NCBI GenBank assembly: GCA_947311845.1
Contig: CAMZMU010000080.1
Coordinates: 47,786,381-47,850,380 of the forward strand
Length of the DNA: 64,000 bases
Direction: 5' to 3'
DNA from: Poa pratensis
Lineage: Eukaryota; Streptophyta; Magnoliopsida; Poales; Poaceae
Both the position numbers and the translations under genes were made by a program. Shown piece by piece: positions 1-10,336 of the stretch. Below the pieces are notes generated by a model. That model did not search any database and was not told where the DNA came from. It worked only from the letters and a program-made list of their open reading frames with translations. Every line of letters starts with the position of its first letter. Within the stretch, counting starts at the first letter, position 1.

Positions 1-412
1 ATACATCAAGACAAAGGCATTCTTCGCCAACAAGCCGTCTTCGTCAACACCTACACCTTCACAAGCTCTTCTCAAGCAAACAACGAGGTCCTCCAAGAGT
101 CTCTACATCGACACCTCAAGCACCTCAACCTTTCAATAAAGTACCTCCGCTACCAAGGCGCCTCAAGGCTTTTCGTCCGGAACAAGACTTACAATGCTAC
201 AAGTGCGCAGGACAAGGCACAAATCTTTTGAGTGCACCAACAAGAAGGTCATGATCATCAATGACATGGGAGAGTATGAATCTATGAGTGAAGATGAGTA
301 CAATGCTTTGAACAAGGTCGCCACAATGCAAAGTGCTCAAGAAGAAGAAAGTGAGATATATTGTGATGGCGACAAAACCCTTCCTTGGTTGTGGCAAGAG
401 CTTAACCACCAA
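1..412 (+). pseudogene. gag C-terminus with zinc knuckle, frameshifted
   Basis: This is the nucleic-acid-binding end of a retrotransposon gag. The cysteine codons at 195-197 and 204-206 begin a CCHC knuckle whose last half (HKSFEC) is readable only in another frame, which implies loss of one base near 216-220. Downstream is the acidic linker EYESMSEDEYNAL that normally joins the knuckle to the protease in this group. Gag packages element RNA; this copy cannot make an intact knuckle. Confidence 0.75.
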
Positions 413-884
413 TGTTCAAGTGGAAGAAGACCAAAGATGCAACTTGTTTCCAAACAGAGCGGGAATCAATGGAAAGTCCATCAAGGTCATCATAGATGGT
501 GGAAGTTGCCACAACCTAGCGAGCAAAGAACTTTGTGATAAGCTCAACTTGAAGTTCAAGAAGCACCCACATCCTTACCATGTGCAATGGTTGAGTGATA
601 CCGGAGCCGTCAAGATTCAACACATGGTGCAAGTGTCCTTCAAGATTGGAGCCTATGAAGATACGGTTGATTGTGATGTTGTGCCTATGAACGTTTGTCA
701 CTTACTCCTTGGGCGTCCTGGCAATTTGACAAGGGTGCTATGCATGATGGAAGGACAAAATTACTATAGCTTCAAGAACAACGACAAGACCTTCGTCCTT
801 CGTCCCATGACACCAAGTCAAGTCATCGCCGACAACGCCAAGACTATTGCAAGGGCACAACAAGATCGTTCGTCAGTGAGATGA
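333..884 (+). pseudogene. retrotransposon aspartic protease region
   Basis: The frame holds the protease signature IIDGGSCHNLAS, in which the active-site triad reads D-G-G as in many plant Ty3 elements, followed by the flap-side block CDVVPMNVCHLLLGRP at roughly residues 115-132. The enzyme would cut the gag-pol polyprotein. The first 40 or so residues of the open frame overlap the gag frame and are probably not native. The frame ends at 884 and the RT begins after 1080 in other frames, so the polyprotein is broken. Confidence 0.8.
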
Positions 885-1077
885 GTGGTGAGCGAGAGAC
901 CCACCATAAAGTGAGTGAGAGCCACAAGCCAAATGAGTGTGACACTTCAAAGAGAGTTCCCACAAAACTTACACTATTTGCCACAAGAGAGAGATGAGGG
1001 AGTTGAGAAGAACCCATCCACCCTCCACTATGTGCTCATATGCAAGGGTGAAGTTTCTATGACTAACACTTTCACAA

Positions 1078-1910
1078 ACCTTCCTCCTTCTTTGTTGTCT
1101 CTTTTGAAGGACTTTGAAGATGTCTTCCCTCAAGAAGTGCCACCGGGACTACCTCCTCTACGCGGAATCGAGCACCGCATCGACCTTGTTCCCGGCGCAC
1201 CGCTACCAAACCGCGCTCCTTACCGCACCAACCCCGAGAGACAAAGGAGATCGAGCGGCAAATACAAGAACTTCTTGCCATGGGACATATCCGCGAGAGC
1301 TTGAGTCCGTGCGCCGTGCCCGTCATCTTGGTACCCAAGCACGACAACACTCTTCGCCTTTGCATGGATTGTCGCCCATCAACGCCATCACCGTTCGGTA
1401 TCGCCATCCTATCCCTCGACTTTGATATGCTTGATGAGCTTTGTGGTTCCGCTATATTCTCCAAAATTGATCTTAAAAGTGGATATCACCAAAATACGCA
1501 TGTGTGAAGGTGATGAATGGAAGACCGCATTTAAAACAAAGCTTGGTCTTTATGAGTGGCTCGTCATGCCATTTGGTCTTTCCAATGCACCTTCTACTTT
1601 TATGCGTCTCATGAATCATGTTTTGCGTCCTTTCATTGGAAATTTGTTGTGGTATACTTTGACGACATCCTTATCTATAGCAAATCTTTGGAAGAGCACA
1701 CTTCTCATGTTGCTCAAGTTTTGTTGGTTCTTCGCAATGAAAAGCTTTATGCAAATCTTTCTAAGTGCACTTTTGCCACCAACAAACTTGTTTTCTTGGG
1801 TTTTGTTGTTTCTTCGGATGGAGTCGAAGTTGATGATGCAAGATACAAGCAATTCGGACTTGGCCTTTTCCGATGTCACTTGAGGAGTTGAGACGTTTTC
1901 TTGGTTTTGC
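1078..1910 (+). pseudogene. reverse transcriptase, fragmented over four frames
   Basis: Consecutive blocks of one RT domain fall in different frames: PPGLPPLRGIEH (about 1140), LSPCAVPVI (about 1308), [12 protein letters not shown] (about 1459), [20 protein letters not shown] (about 1545) and the catalytic block [12 protein letters not shown] (about 1650). The Y-x-D-D catalytic aspartates survive but at least three indels separate the blocks. The domain copied element RNA into DNA in the founding copy and is dead here. Confidence 0.88.
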
Positions 1911-2039
1911 CGGATTTTACCGCCGTTTCATCAAGGATTTTTCCACAATTGCTTGCCCCCTCCATGAACTTACAAAGAAAATGTACCTTTCATTTGGGGC
2001 AATGCACATGATTTTGCTTTCAATGAGCTCAAACGGTTA

Positions 2040-2450
2040 TTAACCGAAGCACCACTCCTTGCCCTTCCGGATTTCTCTAAGACATTTGAGATTGAATGCG
2101 ATGCAAGTGGATTGGGCATTGGTGGAGTGCTTATGCAAAATGGTAGACCCATCGCATACCATAGTGAGAAACTAGATGGAGCTCGCTTGAATTACCCCAT
2201 TTATGACAAAGAGTTATTTGCTTTGGTTCGTGTTTTGGATGTGTGGCAACATTACCTTCGTCCTAAGGAATTTGTCATTCATTCCGACCATGAATCCTTG
2301 AAATATTTGAAAAGTCAAACAAATTTGAACAAAAGACATGCTAAGTGGGTTGAGTTCATTGAGTCTTTCACTTTGTAATCAAATACAAGAAAGGTAAAGA
2401 CAATGTGGTCGCGGATGCTCTATCCCGCAAGGCCAACCTACTTACACGTC
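2040..2450 (+). pseudogene. RNase H region of pol
   Basis: The frame from about 2080 to 2378 shows the RNase H blocks [36 protein letters not shown] and [10 protein letters not shown], and includes the catalytic D and E positions usual in Ty3 RNase H. A stop at 2376-2378 replaces the conserved end; the next block (VVADALSRKA) continues in another frame after 2400. Its role was to degrade RNA in the RNA:DNA hybrid. Confidence 0.82.
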
Positions 2451-2639
2451 TTGACATTAGTGTCTTGGGTTTGGATGAGATAAAGAGTTGTATGCTACCG
2501 ATGCTTTCTTTGGAGACATTTTCGCTCAATGTTCGGAGCACAAAGGAATTGGTGATTTCTATTTGCACAAGGTTTCTTGTTTAAGGCTAACAAACTATGA
2601 TACCCGAGTCTTCGCTTCGTTTGGTCCTTTTGAAGGAAT

Positions 2640-3716
2640 CTCATGGAGGAACACTCATGGGTCACTTTGGCCGCGACAAGACCTACGCCATGCTCGCCAC
2701 CAACTACTATTGGCCAGAATGAAGCGTGATGTGGAACGCCTAGTTCGACGATGTTCTACATGTCTCAAAGCTAAGTCTACTCTAAACTCTCATGGGTTAT
2801 ACACCTTTGCCTATTCCACATCACCCATGGTCCGATATAGCTATGGATTTTGTCTTAGGACTCCCACGCACTAAAACAAACAAGGATTCCATCTTTGTCG
2901 TCATTGATCGCTTCTCTAAAATGGCACACTTTATACCTGCAACAAGACGACGATGCTTCACATATTGCTACTTTGTTTTTCAGGGAAATCGTCCGTCTTC
3001 ATGGTGCCCAAAGACCATTGTGTCGGATCGTGAGTCAAGTTCGTGAGCTATTTTTGGAAGACTTTGATGGCCAAGATGGGAATCAAGCAACTATTCTCCA
3101 CCGCATACCACCCTCAAACCGATGGCCAAACCGAAGTGGTGAACCGAAGCCTATCTACACTCCTTCGTGTGTTGATCAAGCCTAACTTGAAGAATTGGGA
3201 AGAGTGCATCCCACACGCCGAGTTCGCCTACAATCGAGCACTACATCGCGCAACAAAGAGAACACCCTTCGAGATCGTCTATGGCTCCAACCCCTACACC
3301 GCGCTCGACATGCTACCACTCCACTCCGTGAGCAAGTTAACATGGACTTCGACAAGCGAGCCGCTTACATGAAAAGCTCCATGAGGAAACAAGAACTACG
3401 CTTGAGAAGCACAACAAAGACCATGCTACGAAGATGAACAAACACAAGCGCGCCATGATATTTGAAGAAGGAGACCTTGTTGGCTACACCTTCGCAAAGA
3501 TCGCTTCCGGATGCAAGGAAGTCCAAGCTTCACCCTCGTGGAGATGGACCTTTCAAGGTTATCAAGCGCATCAACGACAATGCCTACAAGATCGACATCT
3601 CCCACACCAAACACTTGGTCCATGACACCTTCAACGTCGCCGACCTATCGCCATACCTTGGAACATCAAGCGATGAGGATGACCAAGAGTCGAGGACGAC
3701 TCTTTTCCAAGGGGGG
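2640..3716 (+). pseudogene. integrase and C-terminal end of pol, frameshifted
   Basis: The H-H-C-C zinc-binding part ends in RRCSTCLKAKS (about 2740-2775). The core follows in several frames: [17 protein letters not shown] (about 2887), then the block with the third catalytic position, [18 protein letters not shown] (about 3095), and [20 protein letters not shown] (about 3220). The tail has the GPFKVIKRINDNAYKIDI and NVADLSPYL blocks typical of the end of chromovirus pol just before the polypurine tract. No intact frame remains. Confidence 0.82.
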
Positions 3717-3962
3717 AGATGATGTAGCCCAACCTACGGCTCCTACAACAAGTGGCCCAATGACAAGAGCAAGAGTCAAAGCTCTCCATGATAAGGTGAA
3801 TTCACTCCTATCTATGTGTGATTTCGACACCCTTTGGATGGTATGCTACTTCATTCCACCACCTTGTGTATCCTCAGGCATGACACCTCACGACGAGATG
3901 GGACAAGAAGATGGATAAGAGAGCAGCCAAGGAGAAGAAGAAGAAGCCCAAACTGCATCGGG

Positions 3963-4224
3963 CGGTACTACCGGACGTGACCCGGTACTACCGCCACCGC
4001 CTGATGTGTCACCTGCCGGAGAGGCTACCGGGGCCGGTACTACCGCACCTTGCCGCCCCGGTACTACCGCCACATGCTGGTGCGGTACTACCGCCCCACT
4101 ACCGCCTACTACCGGATCTCCCAGGAGCTACGGTTATCGTCGAGTTTCATCCCGGTAGTGGCCCCGGTACTGGCCCGGTACTACCGCACGCCCGGTACTA
4201 CCGGGCTCCAGCCGGTACTACCGC
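3963..4224. repeat. GGTACTACCG interspersed short repeat array in LTR U3
   Basis: Eight exact copies of GGTACTACCG occur (starting near 3964, 3983, 4036, 4060, 4084, 4177, 4194 and 4214), with extra partial copies (ACTACCG). Spacing is irregular, from 17 to 93 bases. The unit is nearly an inverted repeat (GGTA..TACC). The array lies directly upstream of the TATA box, the position of LTR enhancer elements. Confidence 0.85.
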
Positions 4225-4291
4225 TGCGGGCAAGCCTGCGCGCTGAAAAGGCTCTCGTGCCTTGTAATCTTATCCCCTTTTGGATCTAGAC

Positions 4292-4299
4292 TATAAATA
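4292..4299 (+). promoter_or_regulatory. TATA box of 3' LTR
   Basis: The sequence TATAAATA lies 572 bp into the LTR and downstream of the GGTACTACCG array, where a U3 promoter is expected. Transcription would begin about 30 bp downstream, near the AGGGTTAGGGTTAG stretch at about 4315. Confidence 0.65.
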
Positions 4300-4759
4300 G
4301 TGCGTCCCCTTCCTAGGGTTAGGGTTAGACTATGATTTGGGATTAGAGTAGAGCCTTGCTCCTTCTTCTCAAAGTGTCTCTTTCCTCCTATGGAGATGAA
4401 TCAAGGCCTCCCCTTGTGGAGATGAACCAAGGCCTCCCCTTGTGGAGAAGATCCTTCTGGATACCAAGGCTTCCTCTTGTAGTTGCGATTACTTGCTAAT
4501 CTTCCTCTTGTAGTGGCTAGATTGGATTGGTTGGATTGACCAATTGGACAAACAATCTAAGAGTAAGGTGTGCTTGGAGAGGAGGATTGGGCTGCCCTAG
4601 GGGATTTGTTACCAATTGAATCTTGCTGAGTTGCTACTTGCTAGTTATCTTTGATTTGAGAGTTTTCCCCTCTTTGTGTTCTTGTGTTCATCGCTTGTTC
4701 TTCGTGTTCCTCGTTCCCTCCGCACAAATCCATGAAAATCGGGACCAACCCACATCAGA

Positions 4760-4926
4760 GGAGTTGGGCGTCCTCGTTCCTCGACGGCTGCGATAGAAAG
4801 TGTCCTTCCACCCGCGGCCGAGCCAACCTTCGGGGTCGTGGGAAACATGGCCACGGTGGCCGAGGAGGCCGCGGATCTGATGCTCCCCTCCTCAAGGAGC
4901 ACAACCCACACCGGCTTCACGGCGTT
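4760..4926 (+). pseudogene. 5' fragment of antisense B3-like frame of Tat-2 (continues at 16146)
   Basis: An open frame runs from the end of the first LTR to 4926 and stops being continuous at the Tat-1 insertion point. It contains the blocks STAAIESVLPPAAEP, VGNMATVAEEAADL and TTHTGFT. Removing Tat-1 and one copy of its GCGTT duplication would rejoin this frame in phase with the frame at 16146-16551, so both pieces are one interrupted gene. The beginning is lost because the 1-4757 element is inserted upstream. No catalytic motif is visible in this fragment. Confidence 0.6.
4922..4926. repeat. target-site duplication GCGTT, left copy, of Tat-1
   Basis: GCGTT precedes the left LTR at 4927 and the same five bases follow the right LTR at 16141-16145. 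This fixes the limits of Tat-1. Confidence 0.92.
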
Positions 4927-5504
4927 TGTCGTGCTCGAAGTCACGAACACAGGAGGACGAGTGTCCCCCTTTTAGAGATTCGGTGACTGGCGCGAAGTGG
5001 ATCTAGGCGAGCGAGTAAACCGTGCAGAAAGTAGAACACACAGGCAGTTTACCCAGGTTCAGGCCGCTCGAAAGCGTAACACCCTACTCTGCATGTCAGA
5101 ATATATGGTGATGATATGCGTATTCGGGCTACAAAGATGTGTTCCCGGCACTCTGGATCCAAGGCTAGGAGACAAGATCGAGATCTAATCTCGGCTCTGA
5201 TCTAACCCTCTGTTGTACTGGAAAGCGATCAATCCTCCTCTTCGAAGGCCCTGGTCCTCCTTTTATACATCAAGGGATACCACAGCGGCCTACCAGTTGT
5301 ACTACTTGCCCTCCCCTAGATAAGGGACAAGCACTGGCAACTTTAACCTCCGAACGCGCACATGCCTTGTTCCCTCTGCCTTTATCCCGCGAAGCTCCCG
5401 TACCCGGGGTATCAAGGAAGCTTCCTTTTCTCTTCCCACGATCGTCCTTGTTGGTAGTCCACGTTGTGGGAGTTCATGGGAACCCCCTGTTCCGGGGTGC
5501 GGCA
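4927..5504 (-). repeat. 3' LTR of Tat-1 (578 bp)
   Basis: It starts TGTCGTGCTCGAAG and ends in GCGGCA on the plus strand, matching the repeat at 15568-16140. In element orientation it is the 3' LTR. The TG...CA ends and the five-base flanking duplication support the limits. Confidence 0.93.
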
Positions 5505-5739
5505 GGAGTCCCCGGGCACGGTCCTGTCAACGCAGGCTCGGTTGATAGGGCCCAAAAAACAGCGTGGCAGCATTGCTCGGTCTTGTCACGTCTCGTCCAT
5601 GAACTTGGCAGCACGGCTGCCGTCATCACGCACGCATCGGCTTTGACCGACTGGTCACGTCCCCTCGATATTCGCGGGTGTTCCCACTAGTGGAGAAAGT
5701 GGGGAAGGTTCCCGAGGCGTCGTGTGCCTCGGAAAACTT

Positions 5740-5749
5740 CCTTAAATAG
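5740..5749 (+). promoter_or_regulatory. TATA-like element upstream of the Tat-1 antisense B3-like gene
   Basis: CTTAAATAGA lies about 75 bp before the start codon at 5822, on the strand opposite to gag-pol. A promoter there would let the antisense gene be expressed independently of the LTRs. Confidence 0.4.
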
Positions 5750-5821
5750 AAGGCTGGCGCGCCATCTGTTCTTCAACCTCTGCACTCTTCCATTTGCAGT
5801 GCACAAATCTTTGCATCGATC

Positions 5822-6364
5822 ATGGGTAGGACTCCGGGAAGCAGGAACCGCAAGAAGGCGACCCCGCCCCCATCTCCGGTGCGGGAACGTGGGGAACCAT
5901 CCTCCGGGCAGAGCTCTCATCTTGGGAAGCGCAGCCATGATCTGGCTCTGGCCGCCACTCCACCGGGTCTTGGCGAGGGCGAGCCCTTTCTCTTTGTTTC
6001 CATCGTGTTCCTCCTTCGCAGTCGCCTCTGCCTCCCGGAAATGGTGAGGATCAGGCTGGGGACTCGGATCCCAGAATCCTTTCATCTGTCGGTGAGATGG
6101 AGTCCCAATGGTAGCTTCGTTGTCCGCACTGTTGCGGAGCACAGGGAACTGTTCTTGGGTCCCGGGTGGGTGATCTTCACCCAGATGTACAAGATTCAGC
6201 AGGGATTCATCCTACACTTTGACTTCGACGGGTCGGATGGGTTCTTCATCACGATCTTCGATGGCCGTTACTGCGAGGCGCCTCCCGTCGTATACGACGA
6301 CGAAGGAGGATCCCAGGAGCAGGGTCCTGTAAGCTGGAGAACTAGTCTGCCTAGGATAGATTAG
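5822..6364 (+). CDS. antisense gene 1 of Tat-1, B3-like DNA-binding domain protein (180 aa)
   Basis: This open frame is antisense to gag-pol, just inside the 3' LTR. Residues 1-35 are basic and proline-rich (GRTPGSRNRKKATPPPSP). Residues about 85-145 look like a B3 fold: a leading strand segment (FHLSVRWSPNGSFVV), then GPGWVIFTQMYKIQQG, then LHFDFDGSDGFFITIFDG. The G-W-x2-F...G...F...F-x-I-x-I-F-D spacing is the usual B3 core, which binds DNA in plant transcription factors. The interrupted frame at 16146-16551 in Tat-2 aligns with it, so selection may have kept it. The stretch around residues 55-75 is hydrophobic and could be an unspliced intron. The B3 call is inference from pattern alone. 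Confidence 0.6.
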   Translation: MGRTPGSRNRKKATPPPSPVRERGEPSSGQSSHLGKRSHDLALAATPPGLGEGEPFLFVSIVFLLRSRLCLPEMVRIRLGTRIPESFHLSVRWSPNGSFVVRTVAEHRELFLGPGWVIFTQMYKIQQGFILHFDFDGSDGFFITIFDGRYCEAPPVVYDDEGGSQEQGPVSWRTSLPRID

Positions 6365-6712
6365 CTTCAAGTTTCGCCTAGCTATATGCTCGCTCTTTTG
6401 TATCCGGGGATTCTGACAGTTGAGTTCCCGAGAAATATCAATGAAATTTCTTTTTCTGAAATTTCTTCATATCTCTGTGCCCGCCATCATTCTCTTTGTT
6501 TGCCTCGATACCGTTGCGAGGATAGAATAGATTCGTTCAGTCGTTGCGTGCTTGTCCATCCATCCCAGTTAGATACCGTCATAATGACCTGCCTCATCCT
6601 CTTCACTAGTGCGATTTGACAACACGCGTAGAGTTAAGGCTCGACTCTTGGGGAAACGTGCCGTCACGGGCTCCGTCCGCAAGTGGAGCGCGGCTGATGG
6701 GATGCCTCTGTT

Positions 6713-7225
6713 TTGCTTATAAGTAGGAGCGAGGAAACAGAGCCATCCCCATTCCTCATTTCCTTGCGTCATCCCAATCTTGGTCAATGTCCGCAACGAG
6801 AACAGCTATCCTCTCCCAATCTTGGCGGAGCGGGAGGAGAGAGCAGCAGGGGAGCTCTTCGCCGGTGGATCTCAGCGCAGGAACTTAGCTTCCCCGTTAG
6901 ATCTGGTTCAGATGCAGGTCGAGTGAGACTCGATCTTCCTCCATTGCTGAATTGGCGGAGGGCCGTGCGAGCCATCCGGTGTCTCCGCAGGGAGACTGCT
7001 GGAGATGCCAGAATCGCAGCTCTCGTGGATGAATTCATGGAGGCTCTTCAGGTATGTGGCCTTGCTCCTGACTTCAAAATAGAGAACTCCAATACAGGTA
7101 CTCCTCTTGATTCGGTTTCTTGCTTGATGTAGGCTGAGCATGCGGCGTCTGCAGACCTTGTGCGGGAGTTGGAAGATCGCTTTGCTTTGGCCGAGATGGC
7201 CCAAGCGAGAAGATCCCGAACTTAG
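6713..7225 (+). CDS. antisense gene 2 of Tat-1, unknown function, probably two exons
   Basis: A second plus-strand unit follows antisense gene 1. A TATA-like TTATAAGT at 6717-6724 precedes the frame, which reads on to a helical segment (RRAVRAIRCLRRE, RIAALVDEFMEALQ) and a possible donor GTATGTGG at 7052. Downstream, after an acceptor near 7133, the frame AEHAASADLVRELEDRFALAEM ends at a stop at 7223-7225. The charged heptad-like text suggests a short coiled coil. A comparable unit lies at 16854-17428 in Tat-2. The family is not recognised, and the start codon is uncertain because two frames overlap at the beginning. Confidence 0.45.
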
Positions 7226-7229
7226 AGTC

Positions 7230-8770
7230 GAGACGATTCTTGGCGATCTTGGATCCCTTGGTCGATTCCCTCCTCTCGCCTCTAGTCTTCCAGGGGGAAG
7301 CACCAAAAGATGAGAGGAAGCGATGCTTGATCTGGGGGAACTGGCTTTCCTCCTGGGTGTTGAAGCTGGAGAACCAGGAGAGGTCATTGGGTGAAGCTCC
7401 CAAGTGTAGCTTAGAATCATCACTTCTTTGTACCTATTTTCGCCTTGTAAGCTTGTTGAGCAGGGAAATAACATGAAAAGCTCATCAGTAACTGTTTCAC
7501 ATATCTTTGATTTTGCAAACTCTTGAAAAAAATGCTTTTAGTTCCTGGTTAGGATTTCTAATCCTTAGCATACTCTCGAGATTCGATTTCATGGGTGATA
7601 GTTGAGAGCACGTGAGCCAGGCTGTGGTCGTCAGAGCGGATCTAAACGCTCCTCACAGGGCAATCACTGCAATTCAGGCAATCTACGTTTCCGGCGCTCG
7701 AGTGTTCCAGCCAAGACGCGTTATAGCAGATCTGCATGCATGTGTCCCAGGAACACGCTCCCCTCGAACGATTCCAGAAGGATAAGCCTTCGAACGGCGA
7801 ACAACTGTGGGTCGCTAGCCCATCAGCATTCTCCGTCTGCTGGCTGCTTGAACACTTAAGGTGAGCCTGGTCTCCCAGACAGGATGAGGCCAGATCAACA
7901 TCTGGACCGCCATCCCGTGAGTGTTCTCACCCTAGGCCGTTTTTCTCTCTATTCGATTGTATGCTTAGGAAAATCCACCTTCCCCGGAAACGTAAAAGCG
8001 AATGAATGAGGTGGTTGGCAGTGAGACACTTAACTTTGTTTACTCTGAATGACTATTTCCCGTGAAGATGGGTGCCGGTATGGTTTCCCGTGAAGATGAA
8101 CCACTGTCGCCTGTCTTCCTTATTTGCACCTGAAAACCAATCCAACCAAGTGACACTGTTCTTTGTAACAAAACGAGCTACTTCTGTTAATTAAATCTGG
8201 TTTTTCTTCCGGGTTCTTGAGACTTGAATATCTATAACAATTCTTGAGCCCAAACAAAAGCGCACTATCGATGCCACTCTGCGTGATTCTGGACATACTA
8301 GTTATCCGCAGGTACTCTACCGGGCTGGGCGGACCAGTAACCGCGTAGCACTATGCGACCAGGTTAGACCAGCTATCGCGTAGCAAGGCATCAATCAGTG
8401 TTGTTCGACGTAATCATCCGTGCTCTCTGCAGCCTGGACGGACCAGTCGTCCGCATGCGCTCTACCGGTGCTGGGCGGACCACAACCGCGTAGCACTACT
8501 TGACTGGGCCGTCGCCCAATCGTCCAAATGGTAGTGTAAGCAGGATTTGGTGATGTCCGGGCGGACCTAAACACTCACCTGATAGCCCTCGGGTCGGGGT
8601 TGTTATGGATGGACAACCTCAGGAACCAGGAACTAAAAGCATGAACATACATATTTCTTTTTCCCAAAAACTTGCAACCAGGAAGAAAGTTGAGTCCAGA
8701 ATTAACTTAACTTAAATTACTCGATAGCAGAGGATGAACCGATTACATAATCAACTTTAAACCGAGAAAA
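7230..8770. other. non-coding 3' region of Tat-1
   Basis: No convincing gene is seen here. From about 8295 to 8500 the motif GGGCGGACCA and its variants recur with CCGCGTAGCACTA segments, giving a loose repeat in GC-rich DNA. Long 3' untranslated spacers of this type are normal in Tat elements. Confidence 0.6.
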
Positions 8771-8998
8771 CCGTGGTGGAACGGATCGCAGGCCCACATT
8801 CATCCTGGTGGCGGAACGGATCCCAGACCCACACTCATCTTTGCCGTTCACGGGTAAGATCCCGGATACGGACTTTTCTCATGGATAAAACTTTCTCAAC
8901 AGAGCGATGTTCCAGGAATTGGAGATTAGCATACCATCCTCAGTTTCCAACCGCACTGCTCCAGGCCTAGAAACTCGAGCGACCCTATAAGGTCCTTC

Positions 8999-9911
8999 CT
9001 ACTTGGGTGACATTTTGTTCCTCACAGCCATTACCTGTACCTTGCGCAAAACCAAATCCCCAGCATCAAGAGTCCGAGGACGCACATTACGGCTGTGATA
9101 ACGACGCAAAGATTGCTGATAGCGAGCTGATCGCACTGCAGCCTTGCACCGTGCCTCCTCCAATAAGTTCAAGTCATCCATCCTTCTTTCGAACTGATCA
9201 TTTTCTTTGTAAGCCAGCACTCGGGTGAGCCGTGTTTAAGTTTAGAAGGGAGCACTGCTTCTGCCCCATACACGAGGAGAATGGAGTCTCATTTGTTGCT
9301 CGGCTTGGGGTAGTCCTTAGTGACCATAGAACTCCTTGCAGCTGATCTATCCATTTTTGCCTGAGGTCTTGAATCTGTCAAAGGTTTTTGTCTTGAGTCC
9401 TTTCAGCACTTCAGCATTCATTCTTTCCACTTGTCCATTATTTCTTGGATGTGCCATAGATGCAAAGCAAACTTTTGTCCCAATCTCTTCACAGTATGCC
9501 AGGAATTCCCCACTTGTGAATTGCGAGCCACTGTCTGTGATGATGTGATTAGGCCCCCCAAAACGACACACAATTCCCTTAATGAACTTGATAGCAGCCT
9601 GGGCGGTTATACTCCTGACTGGTTCAACCTCGGCCCACTTTGTGAATTTGTCAATGGCCACGAACAGATATTCATATCCCCCAGCAGCTCTTGGTAGCTT
9701 GCCCACGATGTCTAGCCCCCAGACTGCGAATGGCTAAGAAATTGGAATGGTTTGCAGAGCCTGAGCTGGCCGATGAATGCTTTTCGCATGAAACTGGCAA
9801 GCTGCGCAGGTTTTGACCAGTTTCTCTGCATCGGCTAAGGCGGTAGGCCAGAAGAATCCCATGCGATATGCCTTCCCGACCAATGCCCTGGAGGCCACAT
9901 GATTTGAGCAA
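8999..9911 (-). pseudogene. integrase of Tat-1
   Basis: On the minus strand the core reads YEYLFVAIDKFTKWAEVEPV (first catalytic D), then HIITDSGSQFTSGEF (second D), then HPRNNGQVERMNAEVLKGLK (third position E), which is the D-D-E set of Ty3 integrases. The C-terminal part (8999-9220) contains EARCKAAVRSARYQQSLRRY and the block DAGDLVLRKVQ. Small frame changes separate the zinc-finger part near 9780-9911, the core and the tail. Integrase inserted the DNA copy into the genome. Confidence 0.88.
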
Positions 9912-10336
9912 GTACCTTCATGAATCTCAGATAAGATCTGTAGGCCTTCTTTCTACGAAATGCACCGAAGCCTGACGCCATTTTCTCTCCTCCGATATAT
10001 CTCGCCATCGATTAGGGTATACATTTAGCTTGATGTGCCACTCGCTCTGCATTGACATCATCCTCAGGCAGGATTCGATTCTGGAGGTGGTTGACCAATT
10101 CCACTGCCCATGATGGTACAGTTTTTTCCACGGGAAGGACCTCTGCGTGATCAAGTTCTGGTGATGTATCCTTCCCGGGAACCTGACCTGCATCATCAAG
10201 TTGGCTGGGTTCAGCGGGTATTGTGGTGGCAGCCCCGAGCTTGATACAATCATCGCCTTCAGCTTATCAGCAGGCATAGAAGGTTTGTGTAAAGCCTCAA
10301 TGAATATTCCTTGCGGCACCAAGCCTCGCTGGGAAG

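Larger units (their letters stand above)
1..4757 (+). mobile_element. Ty3/gypsy LTR retrotransposon (chromovirus-like), 3' part, decayed
   Basis: Running 5' to 3' there are a gag zinc knuckle, aspartic protease, reverse transcriptase, RNase H, integrase, a polypurine tract (3709-3718) and a 3' LTR. This order is that of Ty3/gypsy. The reverse transcriptase flank ([32 protein letters not shown]) resembles the CRM/Reina branch of chromoviruses; that placement is from family knowledge and is moderate. The 5' LTR and most of gag lie left of the window. Many frameshifts split the coding region into short overlapping frames, so no complete polyprotein can be made. The 3' flank begins at 4758 inside an antisense frame of Tat-2, so this copy probably inserted into that element. 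Confidence 0.9.
3720..4757 (+). repeat. 3' LTR (1,038 bp) of the 1-4757 element
   Basis: The LTR starts right after the purine-rich tract ending at 3719 and is bounded by short inverted ends, TGATGT at 3720 and ACATCA at 4752-4757. It contains a GC-rich array of GGTACTACCG units (3963-4224), a TATA box at 4292-4299, and a short tandem duplication around 4390-4445 with the repeated text GGCCTCCCCTTGTGGAGA. The partner 5' LTR is outside the window, so the boundaries rest on the terminal repeats and polypurine tract alone. Confidence 0.8.

Noticed and set aside
1072..1464. 130-codon minus-strand frame in the first element
   Set aside because: Shadow of the fragmented reverse transcriptase on the plus strand.
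4645..4950. 101-codon minus-strand frame
   Set aside because: It spans the LTR end, the Tat-2 fragment and the start of the Tat-1 LTR, so it crosses two insertion borders and cannot be native. It is the reverse of the B3-like frame.
4937..5200. Possible host promoter or gene start at 4997-5188
   Set aside because: It lies fully inside the Tat-1 LTR, which repeats at 15568-16140.
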